Source: Acidovorax sp. 69 (GTDB taxonomy: Bacteria > Pseudomonadota > Gammaproteobacteria > Burkholderiales > Burkholderiaceae_C). From it: a stretch of DNA of 64,000 nt. The notes under the pieces were generated by a model. It worked only from the letters and a program-made list of their open reading frames with translations. It was not told the DNA's origin and searched no databases. The position numbers and the translations under genes are program-made. Of the stretch, positions 9,486 to 18,421 are shown one piece after another. Position 1 is the stretch's first letter; every line of letters begins with the position of its first letter. The DNA lies in NCBI RefSeq assembly GCF_002797445.1, contig NZ_PGEP01000001.1:3100501-3164500 (forward strand), read 5' to 3'.

Positions 9486-10268
9486 TTAGCCGAAACGGCC
9501 GGTAATGTAGTCTTCGGTTTCCTTGCGCTCAGGCTTGAAGAAGATCTGTTCGGTGGCACCAAACTCAATCATCTCGCCCAGGTACATATAGGCGGTGTAG
9601 TCGCTGCAACGGGCTGCCTGCTGCATGTTGTGGGTCACGATGGCGATCGTGTAGTCGTGCTTGAGTTCGTCGATCAGCTCTTCGATCTTGGCGGTGGACA
9701 GTGGGTCCAGCGCCGAAGTGGGTTCATCGAGCAGCAGCACCGATGGCTTCACTGCCACGCTGCGGGCGATACACAGGCGCTGCTGCTGGCCACCGGACAA
9801 GGAAAGACCGCTCTGGTGCAATTTGTCCTTCACCTCGGTCCACAGCGCCGCTTTGGAAAGCGCCCATTCCACGCGGTCATCCATTTCGCTCTTGCTGAGG
9901 GTCTCGTACAACTTCACGCCGAAGGCGATGTTGTCGTAGATGGACATCGGAAAAGGCGTGGGCTTCTGGAACACCATGCCAATACGAGCGCGCAGCAGGT
10001 TGATGTCCTGCTTGGCGTCCAGGATGTCCTGGCCATAGAAATTGATCGTGCCCTCGGCGCGCTGGCCAGGGTACAGGCTGTACATGCGGTTGAGCGTACG
10101 CAGCAAGGTCGATTTGCCACAACCGGATGGGCCAATGAAGGCCGTGACCTTGTGCTCGGCGATGTTCAGGCTCACGTTGCGCAGGCCCTGGAACTTGCCG
10201 TAGAAAAAACTCAGGTTGCGCAGTTCCAGCGCATTCTTGCTGGCGGTAGCGGTAGCAGTGGCGTTCAT
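9486..10268 (-). CDS. pstB: Phosphate ABC transporter ATP-binding protein PstB
   Basis: 260 residues with Walker A ([10 protein letters not shown]), the ABC signature LSGGQQQR, Walker B ([12 protein letters not shown]) and the H-loop VTHNM. It powers phosphate import through PstA/PstC. A longer in-frame extension to 10415 exists, but ATG 10268 has AGGAT upstream and gives the normal PstB length. It lies 59 bp after pstA and 11 bp before phoU. Confidence 0.97.
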   Translation of the reverse strand: MNATATATASKNALELRNLSFFYGKFQGLRNVSLNIAEHKVTAFIGPSGCGKSTLLRTLNRMYSLYPGQRAEGTINFYGQDILDAKQDINLLRARIGMVFQKPTPFPMSIYDNIAFGVKLYETLSKSEMDDRVEWALSKAALWTEVKDKLHQSGLSLSGGQQQRLCIARSVAVKPSVLLLDEPTSALDPLSTAKIEELIDELKHDYTIAIVTHNMQQAARCSDYTAYMYLGEMIEFGATEQIFFKPERKETEDYITGRFG

Positions 10269-10327
10269 TGTCAAATCCTGAAATGGAGGCTGTCTTGTCG
10301 ATGTCTGCAGCAGGGATTGCGGAGGGA

Positions 10328-11182
10328 TCACACGCGGTTTTTCTCGCGCAGGAACACCCGCGCCACGACGTTGAGAATCAGCACCGACAACGTGATAAGC
10401 AGCGCCCCTCCCCAAGCCAGGCGCACCCAGTTCTCATAGGGACTCAAGGCAAACTGGAAGATCACCACAGGCAGGTTGGCCATGGGTGCATTCATGTTGG
10501 TGCTGAAGAACTGGTTGTTGAGCGCCGTGAACAACAGAGGCGCCGTTTCACCACTGATGCGGGCTACAGCCAGCAGCAGGCCGGTCATCACGCCGCTGCG
10601 TGCCGCACGCAGGGTGACCATCGTGGAAACTTTCCAGCGCGGAGCCCCGAGTGCGAAAGCGGCTTCACGCAGACTGCCAGGCACCAGGCGCAGCATGTTC
10701 TCAGTGGTACGCACGACCACTGGCACAGCGATCAGCGAGAGTGCCAGGCTACCAGCCCAGCCAGAGAAATTACCAACCGTAGCCACGGCGATGGCGTAGA
10801 CAAACAAGCCCAAGACGATGGAGGGAGCCGACAGCATGATGTCGGTCACAAACCGGGTGAGTTCTGCGGTCTTGCTCTGGTCACCGTACTCCGCCAGATA
10901 CACCCCCGCCAGCACCCCCACCGGGGTGGAAACCAGCACGGTAAAGCCCACCATCATCAAGCTGCCGACGATGGCGTTGGCCAGCCCTCCCCCCTCGGAG
11001 CCGGGTGCTGGCGTGGACTGGGTGAACATGTTCCAGTCAAGCGCCGCAAAGCCATTGGAGAGCAAGACGCTCAGGATCCAGAGCAGCACGAACAGACCCA
11101 GCACCATCGCACCCAGTGACAGGGTCAGACCAATGGCATTGGAGCGCTGGCGCTTTTTGTAAAGTTGTTGGTTGAATTCCAT
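10328..11182 (-). CDS. pstA: Phosphate ABC transporter permease PstA
   Basis: 284 residues with about six membrane segments and the permease EAA-type loop ([22 protein letters not shown]) that docks on PstB. It forms the membrane channel together with PstC. It begins 44 bp after the pstC stop in the same operon. Confidence 0.95.
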   Translation of the reverse strand: MEFNQQLYKKRQRSNAIGLTLSLGAMVLGLFVLLWILSVLLSNGFAALDWNMFTQSTPAPGSEGGGLANAIVGSLMMVGFTVLVSTPVGVLAGVYLAEYGDQSKTAELTRFVTDIMLSAPSIVLGLFVYAIAVATVGNFSGWAGSLALSLIAVPVVVRTTENMLRLVPGSLREAAFALGAPRWKVSTMVTLRAARSGVMTGLLLAVARISGETAPLLFTALNNQFFSTNMNAPMANLPVVIFQFALSPYENWVRLAWGGALLITLSVLILNVVARVFLREKNRV

Positions 11183-11226
11183 GGAGCTTGTCTCAAAAGA
11201 GGTTGTTCATGGTCAGGACGGACGCC

Positions 11227-12234
11227 TCAAAGGCCCTTGGCCTTTTCAGCGCGCAGCATCATGATCTTGGCAGCCGAAAGCACGACAAAAGTGATCACGA
11301 AGAGCAGGAAACCCAGAGCGAACAGCGTGGACAAATGGAAATCTGCCGCCTCACCAAACTCGTTGGCCAAGGTAGACGCAATGGAGGTGCCTGGCGAGAA
11401 CAACGATGTCGGCAAACGGTTGGCATTGCCGATCACGAACGTGACCGCCATGGTCTCTCCCAGCGCACGGCCCAGGCCCAGCATGACCCCGCCAATGACG
11501 CCCTTTTGTGTGTATGGAAGGACCACGCGGCGCACCACCTCCCAAGTGGTGCAACCCAGGCCGTAGGCGGACTCGCGCAAGATGGGTGGAACGATCTCGA
11601 ACACATCGCGCATCACAGCGGCTACAAAGGGCAGCACCATGAAGGCGAGCACGATGCCCGCTGCCAAGATGCCAAAGCCGTTGGTACTGCCACCAAACAA
11701 GAATCCCACCAAGGGCATGGAGCCCAGCAGCTTTTGCACCGGCACCTGAAAGTAGTCGGCAAACAGCGGTGCAAAAACGAACAAGCCGAACATGCCGTAA
11801 ATGATGGACGGCACAGCCGCCAGCAACTCCACAGCGGTCCCCAGCGGGCGACGAAGCCACACGGGGCACGTTTCGGTCAGGAAAAGAGCGATGCCAAAAG
11901 CGAGCGGCACCGCGATCAGCAGCGCAATGCCCGCACTGGCCAAAGTGCCTGCAATGGCTATCGCAGCACCAAACTCTTCGTTAACGATATCCCACTCAAC
12001 GCGCCAGACGAACTGAACGCCAAACTTGTGGAAAGCAGGCCAAGCGTAGATAAAGAGCGAGATGATGATGCCCAGCAACGCCGCCAGCACCAACAAGGAG
12101 AGACTCTGTGTCAACCGGTGGAAAAAGATGTCCTGCAGACGCTGCCGCCTGGCAATCGACACCATGGTTTTTGTGGGGACGTCCGTCGTCTTGACGGACA
12201 CAGGTTGCGAACTCATGGTGGTTCCCACGCTCAT
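11227..12234 (-). CDS. pstC: Phosphate ABC transporter permease PstC
   Basis: 335 residues with about six membrane segments and an EAA-type loop near [20 protein letters not shown]. It pairs with PstA to move phosphate delivered by PstS. I chose ATG 12234 because GGGAG lies six bases upstream. Upstream in-frame starts at 12246 and 12276 are possible. It starts 92 bp after pstS. Confidence 0.94.
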   Translation of the reverse strand: MSVGTTMSSQPVSVKTTDVPTKTMVSIARRQRLQDIFFHRLTQSLSLLVLAALLGIIISLFIYAWPAFHKFGVQFVWRVEWDIVNEEFGAAIAIAGTLASAGIALLIAVPLAFGIALFLTETCPVWLRRPLGTAVELLAAVPSIIYGMFGLFVFAPLFADYFQVPVQKLLGSMPLVGFLFGGSTNGFGILAAGIVLAFMVLPFVAAVMRDVFEIVPPILRESAYGLGCTTWEVVRRVVLPYTQKGVIGGVMLGLGRALGETMAVTFVIGNANRLPTSLFSPGTSIASTLANEFGEAADFHLSTLFALGFLLFVITFVVLSAAKIMMLRAEKAKGL

Positions 12235-12326
12235 GTTGACTCCCATCTGGCTTCTGGAGGCCCCACAAACCAGCACCCATCAGCCAGACCTGCCAGCCGA
12301 TGGGGGGTATTTTGGGGCAAACGAAC

Positions 12327-13349
12327 TTATTTTTTGATCTGCGACCAGACCTTGGAGCGGATATCGGCGGTCAGGCTGTCAGGCAGCGGCACATAGTCCA
12401 GATCCGCCGCCATGCCCTTGCCGCTCTTGAATGCCCATTCAAAGAACTTCAGCACTTCTGCTGACTGGGCCTTGTCCGCAGGATCCTTGTACATCAGGAT
12501 GAAGGAAGCCGTGCTGACCGGCCAGCTTTCAGCCCCCTTGGCATTCACCATCGAGATGCCCATGCCTGGCACGCTGAACCAGTCAGCACTGGCAGCTGCG
12601 GCCGCAAAGGTCTTGTCATCAGGACTCACGTACTTGCCGTCTGCATTTTGCAGCTGCAGGAAGTTCATGTTGTTTTTCTTGACGTAGGCGTACTCGACGT
12701 AGCCGATGGCACCTTTCACACGGGTCACGTTGGCTGCAACACCTTCGTTGCCCTTGCCGCCGACAGACGAAGGAGCAGGCCACTTCACAGCGGCGCCCTT
12801 ACCTACCGTGTCGGCCCATTCCTTGCTGACGGATGTCAGGTAGTCGGTCCAGTTAAAAGTGGTCCCAGAGCCGTCGGCGCGGTGCACGATGGTGATGTTC
12901 TGGTCAGGCAGAGTCTTGCCAGGGTTCAGGGACGCCAGCTTGGCATCATTCCACTTGGTGATTTTCCCCAGGTACATATCGGCCAGAACAGTACCGGTGA
13001 CACGCAATTCACCCGGCTTGAATCCATCCAAGTTCACCACCGGTACGGTGCCACCGATGATCGCAGGGAACTGCACCATGCCGTCCTTTTCCAGATCGGC
13101 GCCGGAAACCGGTGCGTCCGTGGCGCCAAACACCACGGTCTTGGCGCGGATCTGACGAATGCCACCTGAAGAACCAATGGATTGATAGTTGAGACCTGTT
13201 CCCGTCTCTTTTTTGTAGGCTTCGGCCCACTTGGCGTACATGGGAAACGGGAAGGTTGCGCCTGCGCCGGTGATATCGGCAGCAAAAGCACTACCGACAG
13301 CCATGGAGGCCAGTGCTACGGCGACGGTTTTGAGAAATGTGCGCTTCAT
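12327..13349 (-). CDS. pstS: Periplasmic phosphate-binding protein PstS
   Basis: 340 residues. A Sec signal peptide covers about 1-23 (Lys/Arg start, hydrophobic core, AFA|AD cleavage). The mature protein starts ITGAGATFPFPMYAKW and has the phosphate-binding segments SSGGIRQ and RADGSGTTFNWTDYL. It captures phosphate for PstCAB. It is first in the run pstSCAB-phoUBR. A PhoB-box-like site lies 58 bp upstream. Confidence 0.97.
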   Translation of the reverse strand: MKRTFLKTVAVALASMAVGSAFAADITGAGATFPFPMYAKWAEAYKKETGTGLNYQSIGSSGGIRQIRAKTVVFGATDAPVSGADLEKDGMVQFPAIIGGTVPVVNLDGFKPGELRVTGTVLADMYLGKITKWNDAKLASLNPGKTLPDQNITIVHRADGSGTTFNWTDYLTSVSKEWADTVGKGAAVKWPAPSSVGGKGNEGVAANVTRVKGAIGYVEYAYVKKNNMNFLQLQNADGKYVSPDDKTFAAAAASADWFSVPGMGISMVNAKGAESWPVSTASFILMYKDPADKAQSAEVLKFFEWAFKSGKGMAADLDYVPLPDSLTADIRSKVWSQIKK

Positions 13350-13406
13350 TATTCAGTACCTTTGGGCTAGTGTTATCAGGAACAGCATGAACTTTATGCC
13401 CTCAAG

Positions 13407-13424
13407 ATGACAATTCAGTGACAC
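13407..13424 (-). promoter_or_regulatory. Candidate Pho box upstream of pstS
   Basis: On the minus strand the 18-mer GTGTCACTGAATTGTCAT has two TGTCAY half-sites spaced 11 bp. It matches 13 of 18 positions of the consensus CTGTCATAWAWCTGTCAY. A possible -10, TAAAGT, follows about ten bases downstream, the usual Pho promoter geometry, and the pstS ATG is 58 bp away. Confidence 0.7.
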
Positions 13425-13476
13425 AAAAACCAACCTTTGGACGATTGCCACAAACGCCATGACACAGCTTCGGGCG

Positions 13477-13494
13477 CCGTCATAAACCCGTCAC
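13477..13494 (+). promoter_or_regulatory. Candidate Pho box between pstS and ppx
   Basis: On the plus strand CCGTCATAAACCCGTCAC matches 15 of 18 positions of the Pho-box consensus. It points toward ppx, 127 bp upstream of the chosen ppx start, but no good -10 follows at the expected distance. It may control ppx or add to PhoB binding at pstS. Confidence 0.55.
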
Positions 13495-13620
13495 AAGCCA
13501 GGCACACACTCCCAAAGTTGAACTCGCGTCCATCGCAACCTCATGCGGGGTCGCGGCCCAAATCCATCAGTTAGCGATAGCTCGCGGTACGATGCCTCAC
13601 GAAGCTCCCACCAGAAAAAC

Positions 13621-15099
13621 ATGCAGAACGGCACACGCCTCGCCGCAGTCGACCTCGGCTCCAACAGCTTTCGCCTTGAAATTGGGCGCTACGAATTTGG
13701 TCACGTACAACGGGTGGAATACCTCAAAGAAACCGTGCGCCAAGGCAACGGGCTGGACGAGGATCGCAACCTGACCCAAGACGCCATGGAGCGGGGCTGG
13801 GCCTGTCTGGCGCGATTTGGCGAGCGGCTGGCCGGATTCCCTCGGGCCCAGGTCAGAGCCGTAGCCACACAAACCTTGCGAGAAGCCCGCAACCGCGATG
13901 ATTTTTTGTCACGAGGGAGCGAGGTGCTGGGATACCCCATTGACGTGGTGTCTGGCCCAGAAGAAGCCCGCTTGATTTACCAGGGTGTGGCGCGTCTTTT
14001 ACCGCAATCAGACGAGCGCCGGCTGGTGGTTGACATCGGGGGGCGCTCTACCGAGTTGATACTGGGCCAGCAGTTCACCCCGCATGCGGTGGCGTCGTTC
14101 CGTGTCGGCAGCGTCGCCTGGTCGCAACGCTACTTCGCCAACGGTGATTTCACCAACCAGGCCTTTCTGGCTGCAGAGATTGCGGCCAAGGCAGTGCTGG
14201 ACGAAGCCCTGGCGACTTTCAGACCAGATGCTTGGGATGTTGCTTATGGCTCGTCAGGCACGGCAGGCGCCGTCGGAGATGTGCTTGCGGCGGCCGGGGG
14301 GCCCGAGGGACTTATCACCCGTGAAGGCTTGAACTGGCTGCATGACCGCGTCCTGCGCGCACAAAATGCCGACCGCCTTCGCATGGAGGGGCTGAAAGAA
14401 GAGCGGCGCGCGGTGATCGGGGGCGGTATCAGCGTGCTGCGCGCCATTTTTGATCTGCTGGAAATCAACGAGATGCAGGTGGCGCAGGGTGCCTTACGCC
14501 AGGGCGCCCTGTATGACCTGTTGGACCGCGAGCAGCCGGGAACCGACCTGCGCACCACCACTGTCAATGGACTCATGGAACGCTTTGGCGTGGATGTGGC
14601 GCATGCGGAGCAGGTTGCGCGCACAGCCTGCGCATTGTTTGACCAGGCCGCACCCAAAGACAGCGAGCGCGCATCACGCAAACTGGACTGGGCAGCCCGC
14701 CTGCATGAAATTGGCTGTCTCATATCGCACAGCGACTATCACCGCCATGGTGCCTATATCCTGGACAACACCGATGCAGCCGGCTTCGCTGTGCCAGAAC
14801 TGCATCGTCTGGGGGTACTGGTGCAAGGGCAGCGAGGCAAGGTCCGAAAGCTCGGTGCGGATCTGGATGACCCGACTTTCGTGCTGCAACTGCTTAGCCT
14901 GCGGCTTGCCGTGGCCCTGTGCCACGCGCGGCGCGACCCGGATACCGCAGGCCTGCGGCTACAGCGTGAAGGCCAGCGCTTTTATGCGAGCGCCCGCCCC
15001 GGCTGGGGAGCCGCCTATCCGCAGTCCGCGCATCTTTTGCGAGAAGAAGCGCAGGCCTGGCAAAAAACGCCCTGGGAACTGGTCCTTGACCTGCCGTGA
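13621..15099 (+). CDS. ppx: Exopolyphosphatase
   Basis: 492 residues of the Ppx/GppA family. The N-terminal phosphate loop is AAVDLGSNSFRLEIG and the second is VVDIGGRSTELILG. A middle segment with SSGTAGAVGDV completes the ASKHA ATPase-like fold, and an HD-like C-terminal region follows. It releases phosphate from the ends of polyphosphate. I use ATG 13621; an upstream in-frame ATG at 13543 would add 26 atypical residues. It is divergent from pstS. The polyphosphate kinase gene lies 2.8 kb downstream on the other strand. Confidence 0.93.
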   Translation: MQNGTRLAAVDLGSNSFRLEIGRYEFGHVQRVEYLKETVRQGNGLDEDRNLTQDAMERGWACLARFGERLAGFPRAQVRAVATQTLREARNRDDFLSRGSEVLGYPIDVVSGPEEARLIYQGVARLLPQSDERRLVVDIGGRSTELILGQQFTPHAVASFRVGSVAWSQRYFANGDFTNQAFLAAEIAAKAVLDEALATFRPDAWDVAYGSSGTAGAVGDVLAAAGGPEGLITREGLNWLHDRVLRAQNADRLRMEGLKEERRAVIGGGISVLRAIFDLLEINEMQVAQGALRQGALYDLLDREQPGTDLRTTTVNGLMERFGVDVAHAEQVARTACALFDQAAPKDSERASRKLDWAARLHEIGCLISHSDYHRHGAYILDNTDAAGFAVPELHRLGVLVQGQRGKVRKLGADLDDPTFVLQLLSLRLAVALCHARRDPDTAGLRLQREGQRFYASARPGWGAAYPQSAHLLREEAQAWQKTPWELVLDLP

Positions 15100-15108
15100 G
15101 CATTGGCA

Positions 15109-15139
15109 ATAAACTATATAAACTGTTTATATCGTTTAT
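15109..15139. repeat. 31-bp near-perfect AT palindrome upstream of the histone-like gene
   Basis: The arms ATAAACTATATAAAC (15109-15123) and GTTTATATCGTTTAT (15125-15139) are reverse complements with one mismatch around a single T. The site lies ten bases after the ppx stop region and eleven before the next ATG. It could be an operator or an mRNA hairpin near the ribosome-binding region. It lacks a following T run, so it is not a standard terminator. Confidence 0.7.
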
Positions 15140-15149
15140 CTGAAACTCA

Positions 15150-15665
15150 ATGACTACCTCCACCACGGCGCCGAGCGCACCAACACCTTCCGCGACTGTT
15201 ACTCCTGCAGCGCAACAAACCAAAGTGGCCAAGCCCACAAAAGTGGCCGCACCAACAACAACTTCGACCGCAAAGCCCGTAGCAAAGGGCGTGGTCAAGA
15301 AGGCACCTACCGCCAAAAAGACCGCCGAGCCAAAGACACCTAAAGCTGCAGCGCCTGCGCCGGTCAAAACCGCCAAGGACGCCAAGGCCAAGAAGCCTAA
15401 GCTGGTACGCGACAGCTTCACCATTCCCAAAGATGAGTATGCGGTGATCGAAACGCTCAAGCAGCGTGCAGCCACCCTGGCCCAACCCATCAAAAAGAGT
15501 GAACTGCTGCGTGCGGGTCTCAAGGTTTTGGCAGGTCTTTCCGACAGCGCTCTGCGCAGCGCATTGCAGGCCGTTCCCTCCATCAAGACAGGGCGCCCCA
15601 AGATCGAGACCGCCGCATTGACACCTACCGCCAAAGCCAGTGCCAAATCGGCCCGCAGCAAGTAA
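15150..15665 (+). CDS. Lys/Ala/Pro-rich histone-H1-like protein with conserved C-terminal domain
   Basis: 171 residues. Residues 1-85 are low-complexity Lys/Ala/Pro/Thr with repeated AKK/AKP-type units, like bacterial histone H1-like tails. A compact domain follows from about residue 87 (VRDSFTIPKDEYAVIETLKQRA...KKSELLRAGLKVLAGLS) that could form a helical DNA-binding unit. A second basic tail (KASAKSARSK) ends the protein. Related proteins occur across Burkholderiales, but I do not know a proven function. Nucleoid binding is inferred. A 31-bp palindrome lies immediately upstream. Confidence 0.75.
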   Translation: MTTSTTAPSAPTPSATVTPAAQQTKVAKPTKVAAPTTTSTAKPVAKGVVKKAPTAKKTAEPKTPKAAAPAPVKTAKDAKAKKPKLVRDSFTIPKDEYAVIETLKQRAATLAQPIKKSELLRAGLKVLAGLSDSALRSALQAVPSIKTGRPKIETAALTPTAKASAKSARSK

Positions 15666-15725
15666 AACACTGCTATCTGAAGGGCGCATCGAGGCCGTTG
15701 CGTCCTTGTCCTCTCACACAGGGGG

Positions 15726-16190
15726 TTAGAGAAACTCGGGCGACTGCACAGTCAACAATACCGTCTGACTCTGGTCCATCCGATGGCGCTGGCGCAGCCA
15801 CCACACAGCACCTTTTCGGACCGCACATTCAGCAGCCTTCAGCTCCAGCAAATGGGCAATGGTCTGCCCCAGCACAGGCTGGTGCCCGACAACAAGCACC
15901 GTACCTTTGGCGCGCGGCCACTGGGCCAACTCCAGCAAATCTTCGGCACTCCCACCGGGGAGCAGTTCCGCTCTGATCTTGAATCTGCGTCCCAGCGCAT
16001 TGGCCGTCTGCTCGGTCCGCCGCGCGGGGCTGGCCAACACGCGCAGCCCTTCTGGCAACTGGCGATCCAGCCACGCCGCCATCCGTGCCGCCTGCTTCTC
16101 CCCCCGAGCAGTCAAGACCCGTGCCAGGTCGTCGCAGCCATCGGTGGCCTCTTCTGCTTCAGCGTGGCGCCACAGGATCAGGTCCATCAT
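15726..16190 (-). CDS. sixA: Histidine phosphatase SixA
   Basis: 154 residues of the histidine phosphatase family. The catalytic motif LWRHAEAE is near the N-terminus and the second His is in VLVVGHQP. SixA removes phosphate from phosphohistidine in phosphotransfer proteins in E. coli. In betaproteobacteria the gene is often next to ppk, as here. Its start overlaps the ppk stop by four bases (ATGA), so the two are translationally coupled. Confidence 0.88.
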   Translation of the reverse strand: MMDLILWRHAEAEEATDGCDDLARVLTARGEKQAARMAAWLDRQLPEGLRVLASPARRTEQTANALGRRFKIRAELLPGGSAEDLLELAQWPRAKGTVLVVGHQPVLGQTIAHLLELKAAECAVRKGAVWWLRQRHRMDQSQTVLLTVQSPEFL

Positions 16191-18382
16191 GCCGCCCCGG
16201 GCGCAAAGCGGGAGGTGGAGGAGACGGGACCATAGCGCACCATCAAGGCATTCTGCGCGCCCAGGCCATCTCCCGGGTGCGGCGCACGGTCGTAAGTGCC
16301 ATGCGCATTCAGCGTCCAGGCATCCCTGTCATCGTGCAGATAGGCAACCAGACACTCGTCCACAATCTGCTGGCGCAGGCCGGGATCGGTCACGGGCCAC
16401 GCCAACTCCACGCGGCGCATCATGTTCCGATTCATCCAATCGGCGCTGGAGAGATATAGATCCTCTTCGGCACCCATCCGAAAATAGAAAACACGGGTGT
16501 GCTCAAGGAAGCGGCCGATCACCGAGCGCACGCGGATGTTGTCCGTCACCCCAGGCACCTGAGCCGCCAACATGCAGGCACCGCGCACGATCAGGTCAAT
16601 GCGGGCACCGCGTTGGCCCGCAAGGATCAAAGCACGTATCAACGACTCATCCGTGAGTGCATTCATCTTGGCGACAATCCGCGCGTCCTCACCACGGCTT
16701 GCAGCCAGTCCGACCTGTTCGATTTTTTCGATCATTCGACGATGCAGGTGAAAGGGCGCGAGCATGAGCTTGCGTAGCTTGGGCGGGCGGTTTTGGCTTG
16801 CAAGGTGATTGAACACCCCATCCATGTCAGCCGTGGTGTCCTCGTCAGCAGTGAGGTAGCTCAGGTCTGTGTAGAGCTTGGCTGTACGCACGTTGTAGTT
16901 GCCGGTGGACAGGTGCCCATAGCGCCGCAATTGCCGACCTTCTCTGCGCGTGACGAGCAACATCTTGGCATGCGTCTTCAGCCCCACCACGCCATACACC
17001 ACCTGAGCACCAATCGATTCCAGAGCTTCGGCCCAGTTAATGTTGGCCTCTTCATCAAAGCGTGCTTTCAGCTCCACCACCGCCATGACTTCCTTGCCCC
17101 TACGCACCGCCTCGGTGAGCAAATCCATAAGTTCGGAGTCAGCACCGGTACGGTAAATGGTCTGCTTGATGACCAGCACTTGGGGGTCGTTCACGGCTTC
17201 TCGCAGGAAGGCCAGAAGACCATCGAAACTCTCGAAAGGCTGGTGGATCAACACGTCCCGCTGACGCAACTGCTCCATGATGGAGATCCCTGGCTGCAAC
17301 TGCCGCGGCCATGAGGAACTCCAGGCGGGAAACAACAAGGCAGGGTCATTGACCAAGTCCACCAACTGGGTCAGGCGCACCAAGTTCACGGGCCCATGCA
17401 CGCGATACAAAGCTGCCGTCGGCAAGCCAAACTGCTCCAGCAAAAAGTCCGACAGGAATCGGGAGCAACCGGCTGATACCTCCAGCCGTACAGCCTGACC
17501 ATAGTGACGGTGCTGCAGCCCCTGCCTGAGTGCGGTACGCAGGTTGCGCACATCCTCCTCGTCCAACGCAAGATCGGAATGGCGAGTGACACGAAACTGA
17601 GAAAACTCGGTCACTTCGCGGCCCGGAAAGAGATCCTCCAAGTGCGCGCGAACGATGCTCGACAGGCTCACGAACAACGCTTCCCTGGGCGCCACCTTGG
17701 CAGGCATGCGAATCAGGCGCGGCAGCGCGCGCGGCACCTTCACGATGGCAATTTCGTTCTCCCGGCCAAAGGCATCGCGCCCTTTGAGACGAACGATGAA
17801 ATTCAAGGATTTGTTGGCGACCTGGGGAAACGGATGCGCCGGGTCCAGCCCCACCGGGATCAGCAAGGGGCGGACTTCCCGCACAAAATAGTCGTGAACC
17901 CAGCGTTTTTGGTCAGGCGATCTATCTCCGTGGGCGACGATGCGGATGCCATGTTTGGCAAATGCAGGCACCAGCTCATCGTTGTACAGGGTGTATTGCC
18001 GCTCCACCAGGTCGTGGACCTTGGCAGAGAGCGCCTCGAACGAGCCCGTGGTGTAAAGCCCCTTGGTCTCCCCCTTCTTGGCAGCGGTGATATGGGGTGC
18101 CGCGCGCACCTCAAAGAACTCGTCGAGATTGGAAGAAACGATACACAGGTAGCGCAGACGCTCCAGCAAAGGAATGTCAGTGCGCACCGCCCAATCGAAT
18201 ACCCGCTCATTGAACGCCAGGATACTGTGGTCGCGGTCCAGAAACATAGGAAGCTGCGCGCCATGGATATGAGTCTCCGGCGCATAACCATTGTCATGCA
18301 ATGAAGCTGGGGGTGCGTCGACAACAGCGTCTGAACGCTCGCGCTGCAAAGAAACAGTATCAGTAGGAAGCAAGGGCGACAT
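16187..18382 (-). CDS. ppk: Polyphosphate kinase 1
   Basis: 731 residues with PPK1 features. These include an N-terminal SNLDEFFEVRAAP segment, VIKQTIYRTGADSELMDLL, the autophosphorylated His in YGHLSTGNYNVRTAKLYTD, and RARIDLIVRG-like residues near the end. It makes polyphosphate from ATP at the membrane. It is separated by 39 bp from agt upstream and overlaps sixA downstream. A strong Pho-box match lies 51 bp upstream, so PhoB induction is likely. Confidence 0.96.
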   Translation of the reverse strand: MSPLLPTDTVSLQRERSDAVVDAPPASLHDNGYAPETHIHGAQLPMFLDRDHSILAFNERVFDWAVRTDIPLLERLRYLCIVSSNLDEFFEVRAAPHITAAKKGETKGLYTTGSFEALSAKVHDLVERQYTLYNDELVPAFAKHGIRIVAHGDRSPDQKRWVHDYFVREVRPLLIPVGLDPAHPFPQVANKSLNFIVRLKGRDAFGRENEIAIVKVPRALPRLIRMPAKVAPREALFVSLSSIVRAHLEDLFPGREVTEFSQFRVTRHSDLALDEEDVRNLRTALRQGLQHRHYGQAVRLEVSAGCSRFLSDFLLEQFGLPTAALYRVHGPVNLVRLTQLVDLVNDPALLFPAWSSSWPRQLQPGISIMEQLRQRDVLIHQPFESFDGLLAFLREAVNDPQVLVIKQTIYRTGADSELMDLLTEAVRRGKEVMAVVELKARFDEEANINWAEALESIGAQVVYGVVGLKTHAKMLLVTRREGRQLRRYGHLSTGNYNVRTAKLYTDLSYLTADEDTTADMDGVFNHLASQNRPPKLRKLMLAPFHLHRRMIEKIEQVGLAASRGEDARIVAKMNALTDESLIRALILAGQRGARIDLIVRGACMLAAQVPGVTDNIRVRSVIGRFLEHTRVFYFRMGAEEDLYLSSADWMNRNMMRRVELAWPVTDPGLRQQIVDECLVAYLHDDRDAWTLNAHGTYDRAPHPGDGLGAQNALMVRYGPVSSTSRFAPGAA

Positions 18383-18421
18383 GGATACGCAGACGCGGCA
18401 AGTGCAGGATGGCTCCAGTAT

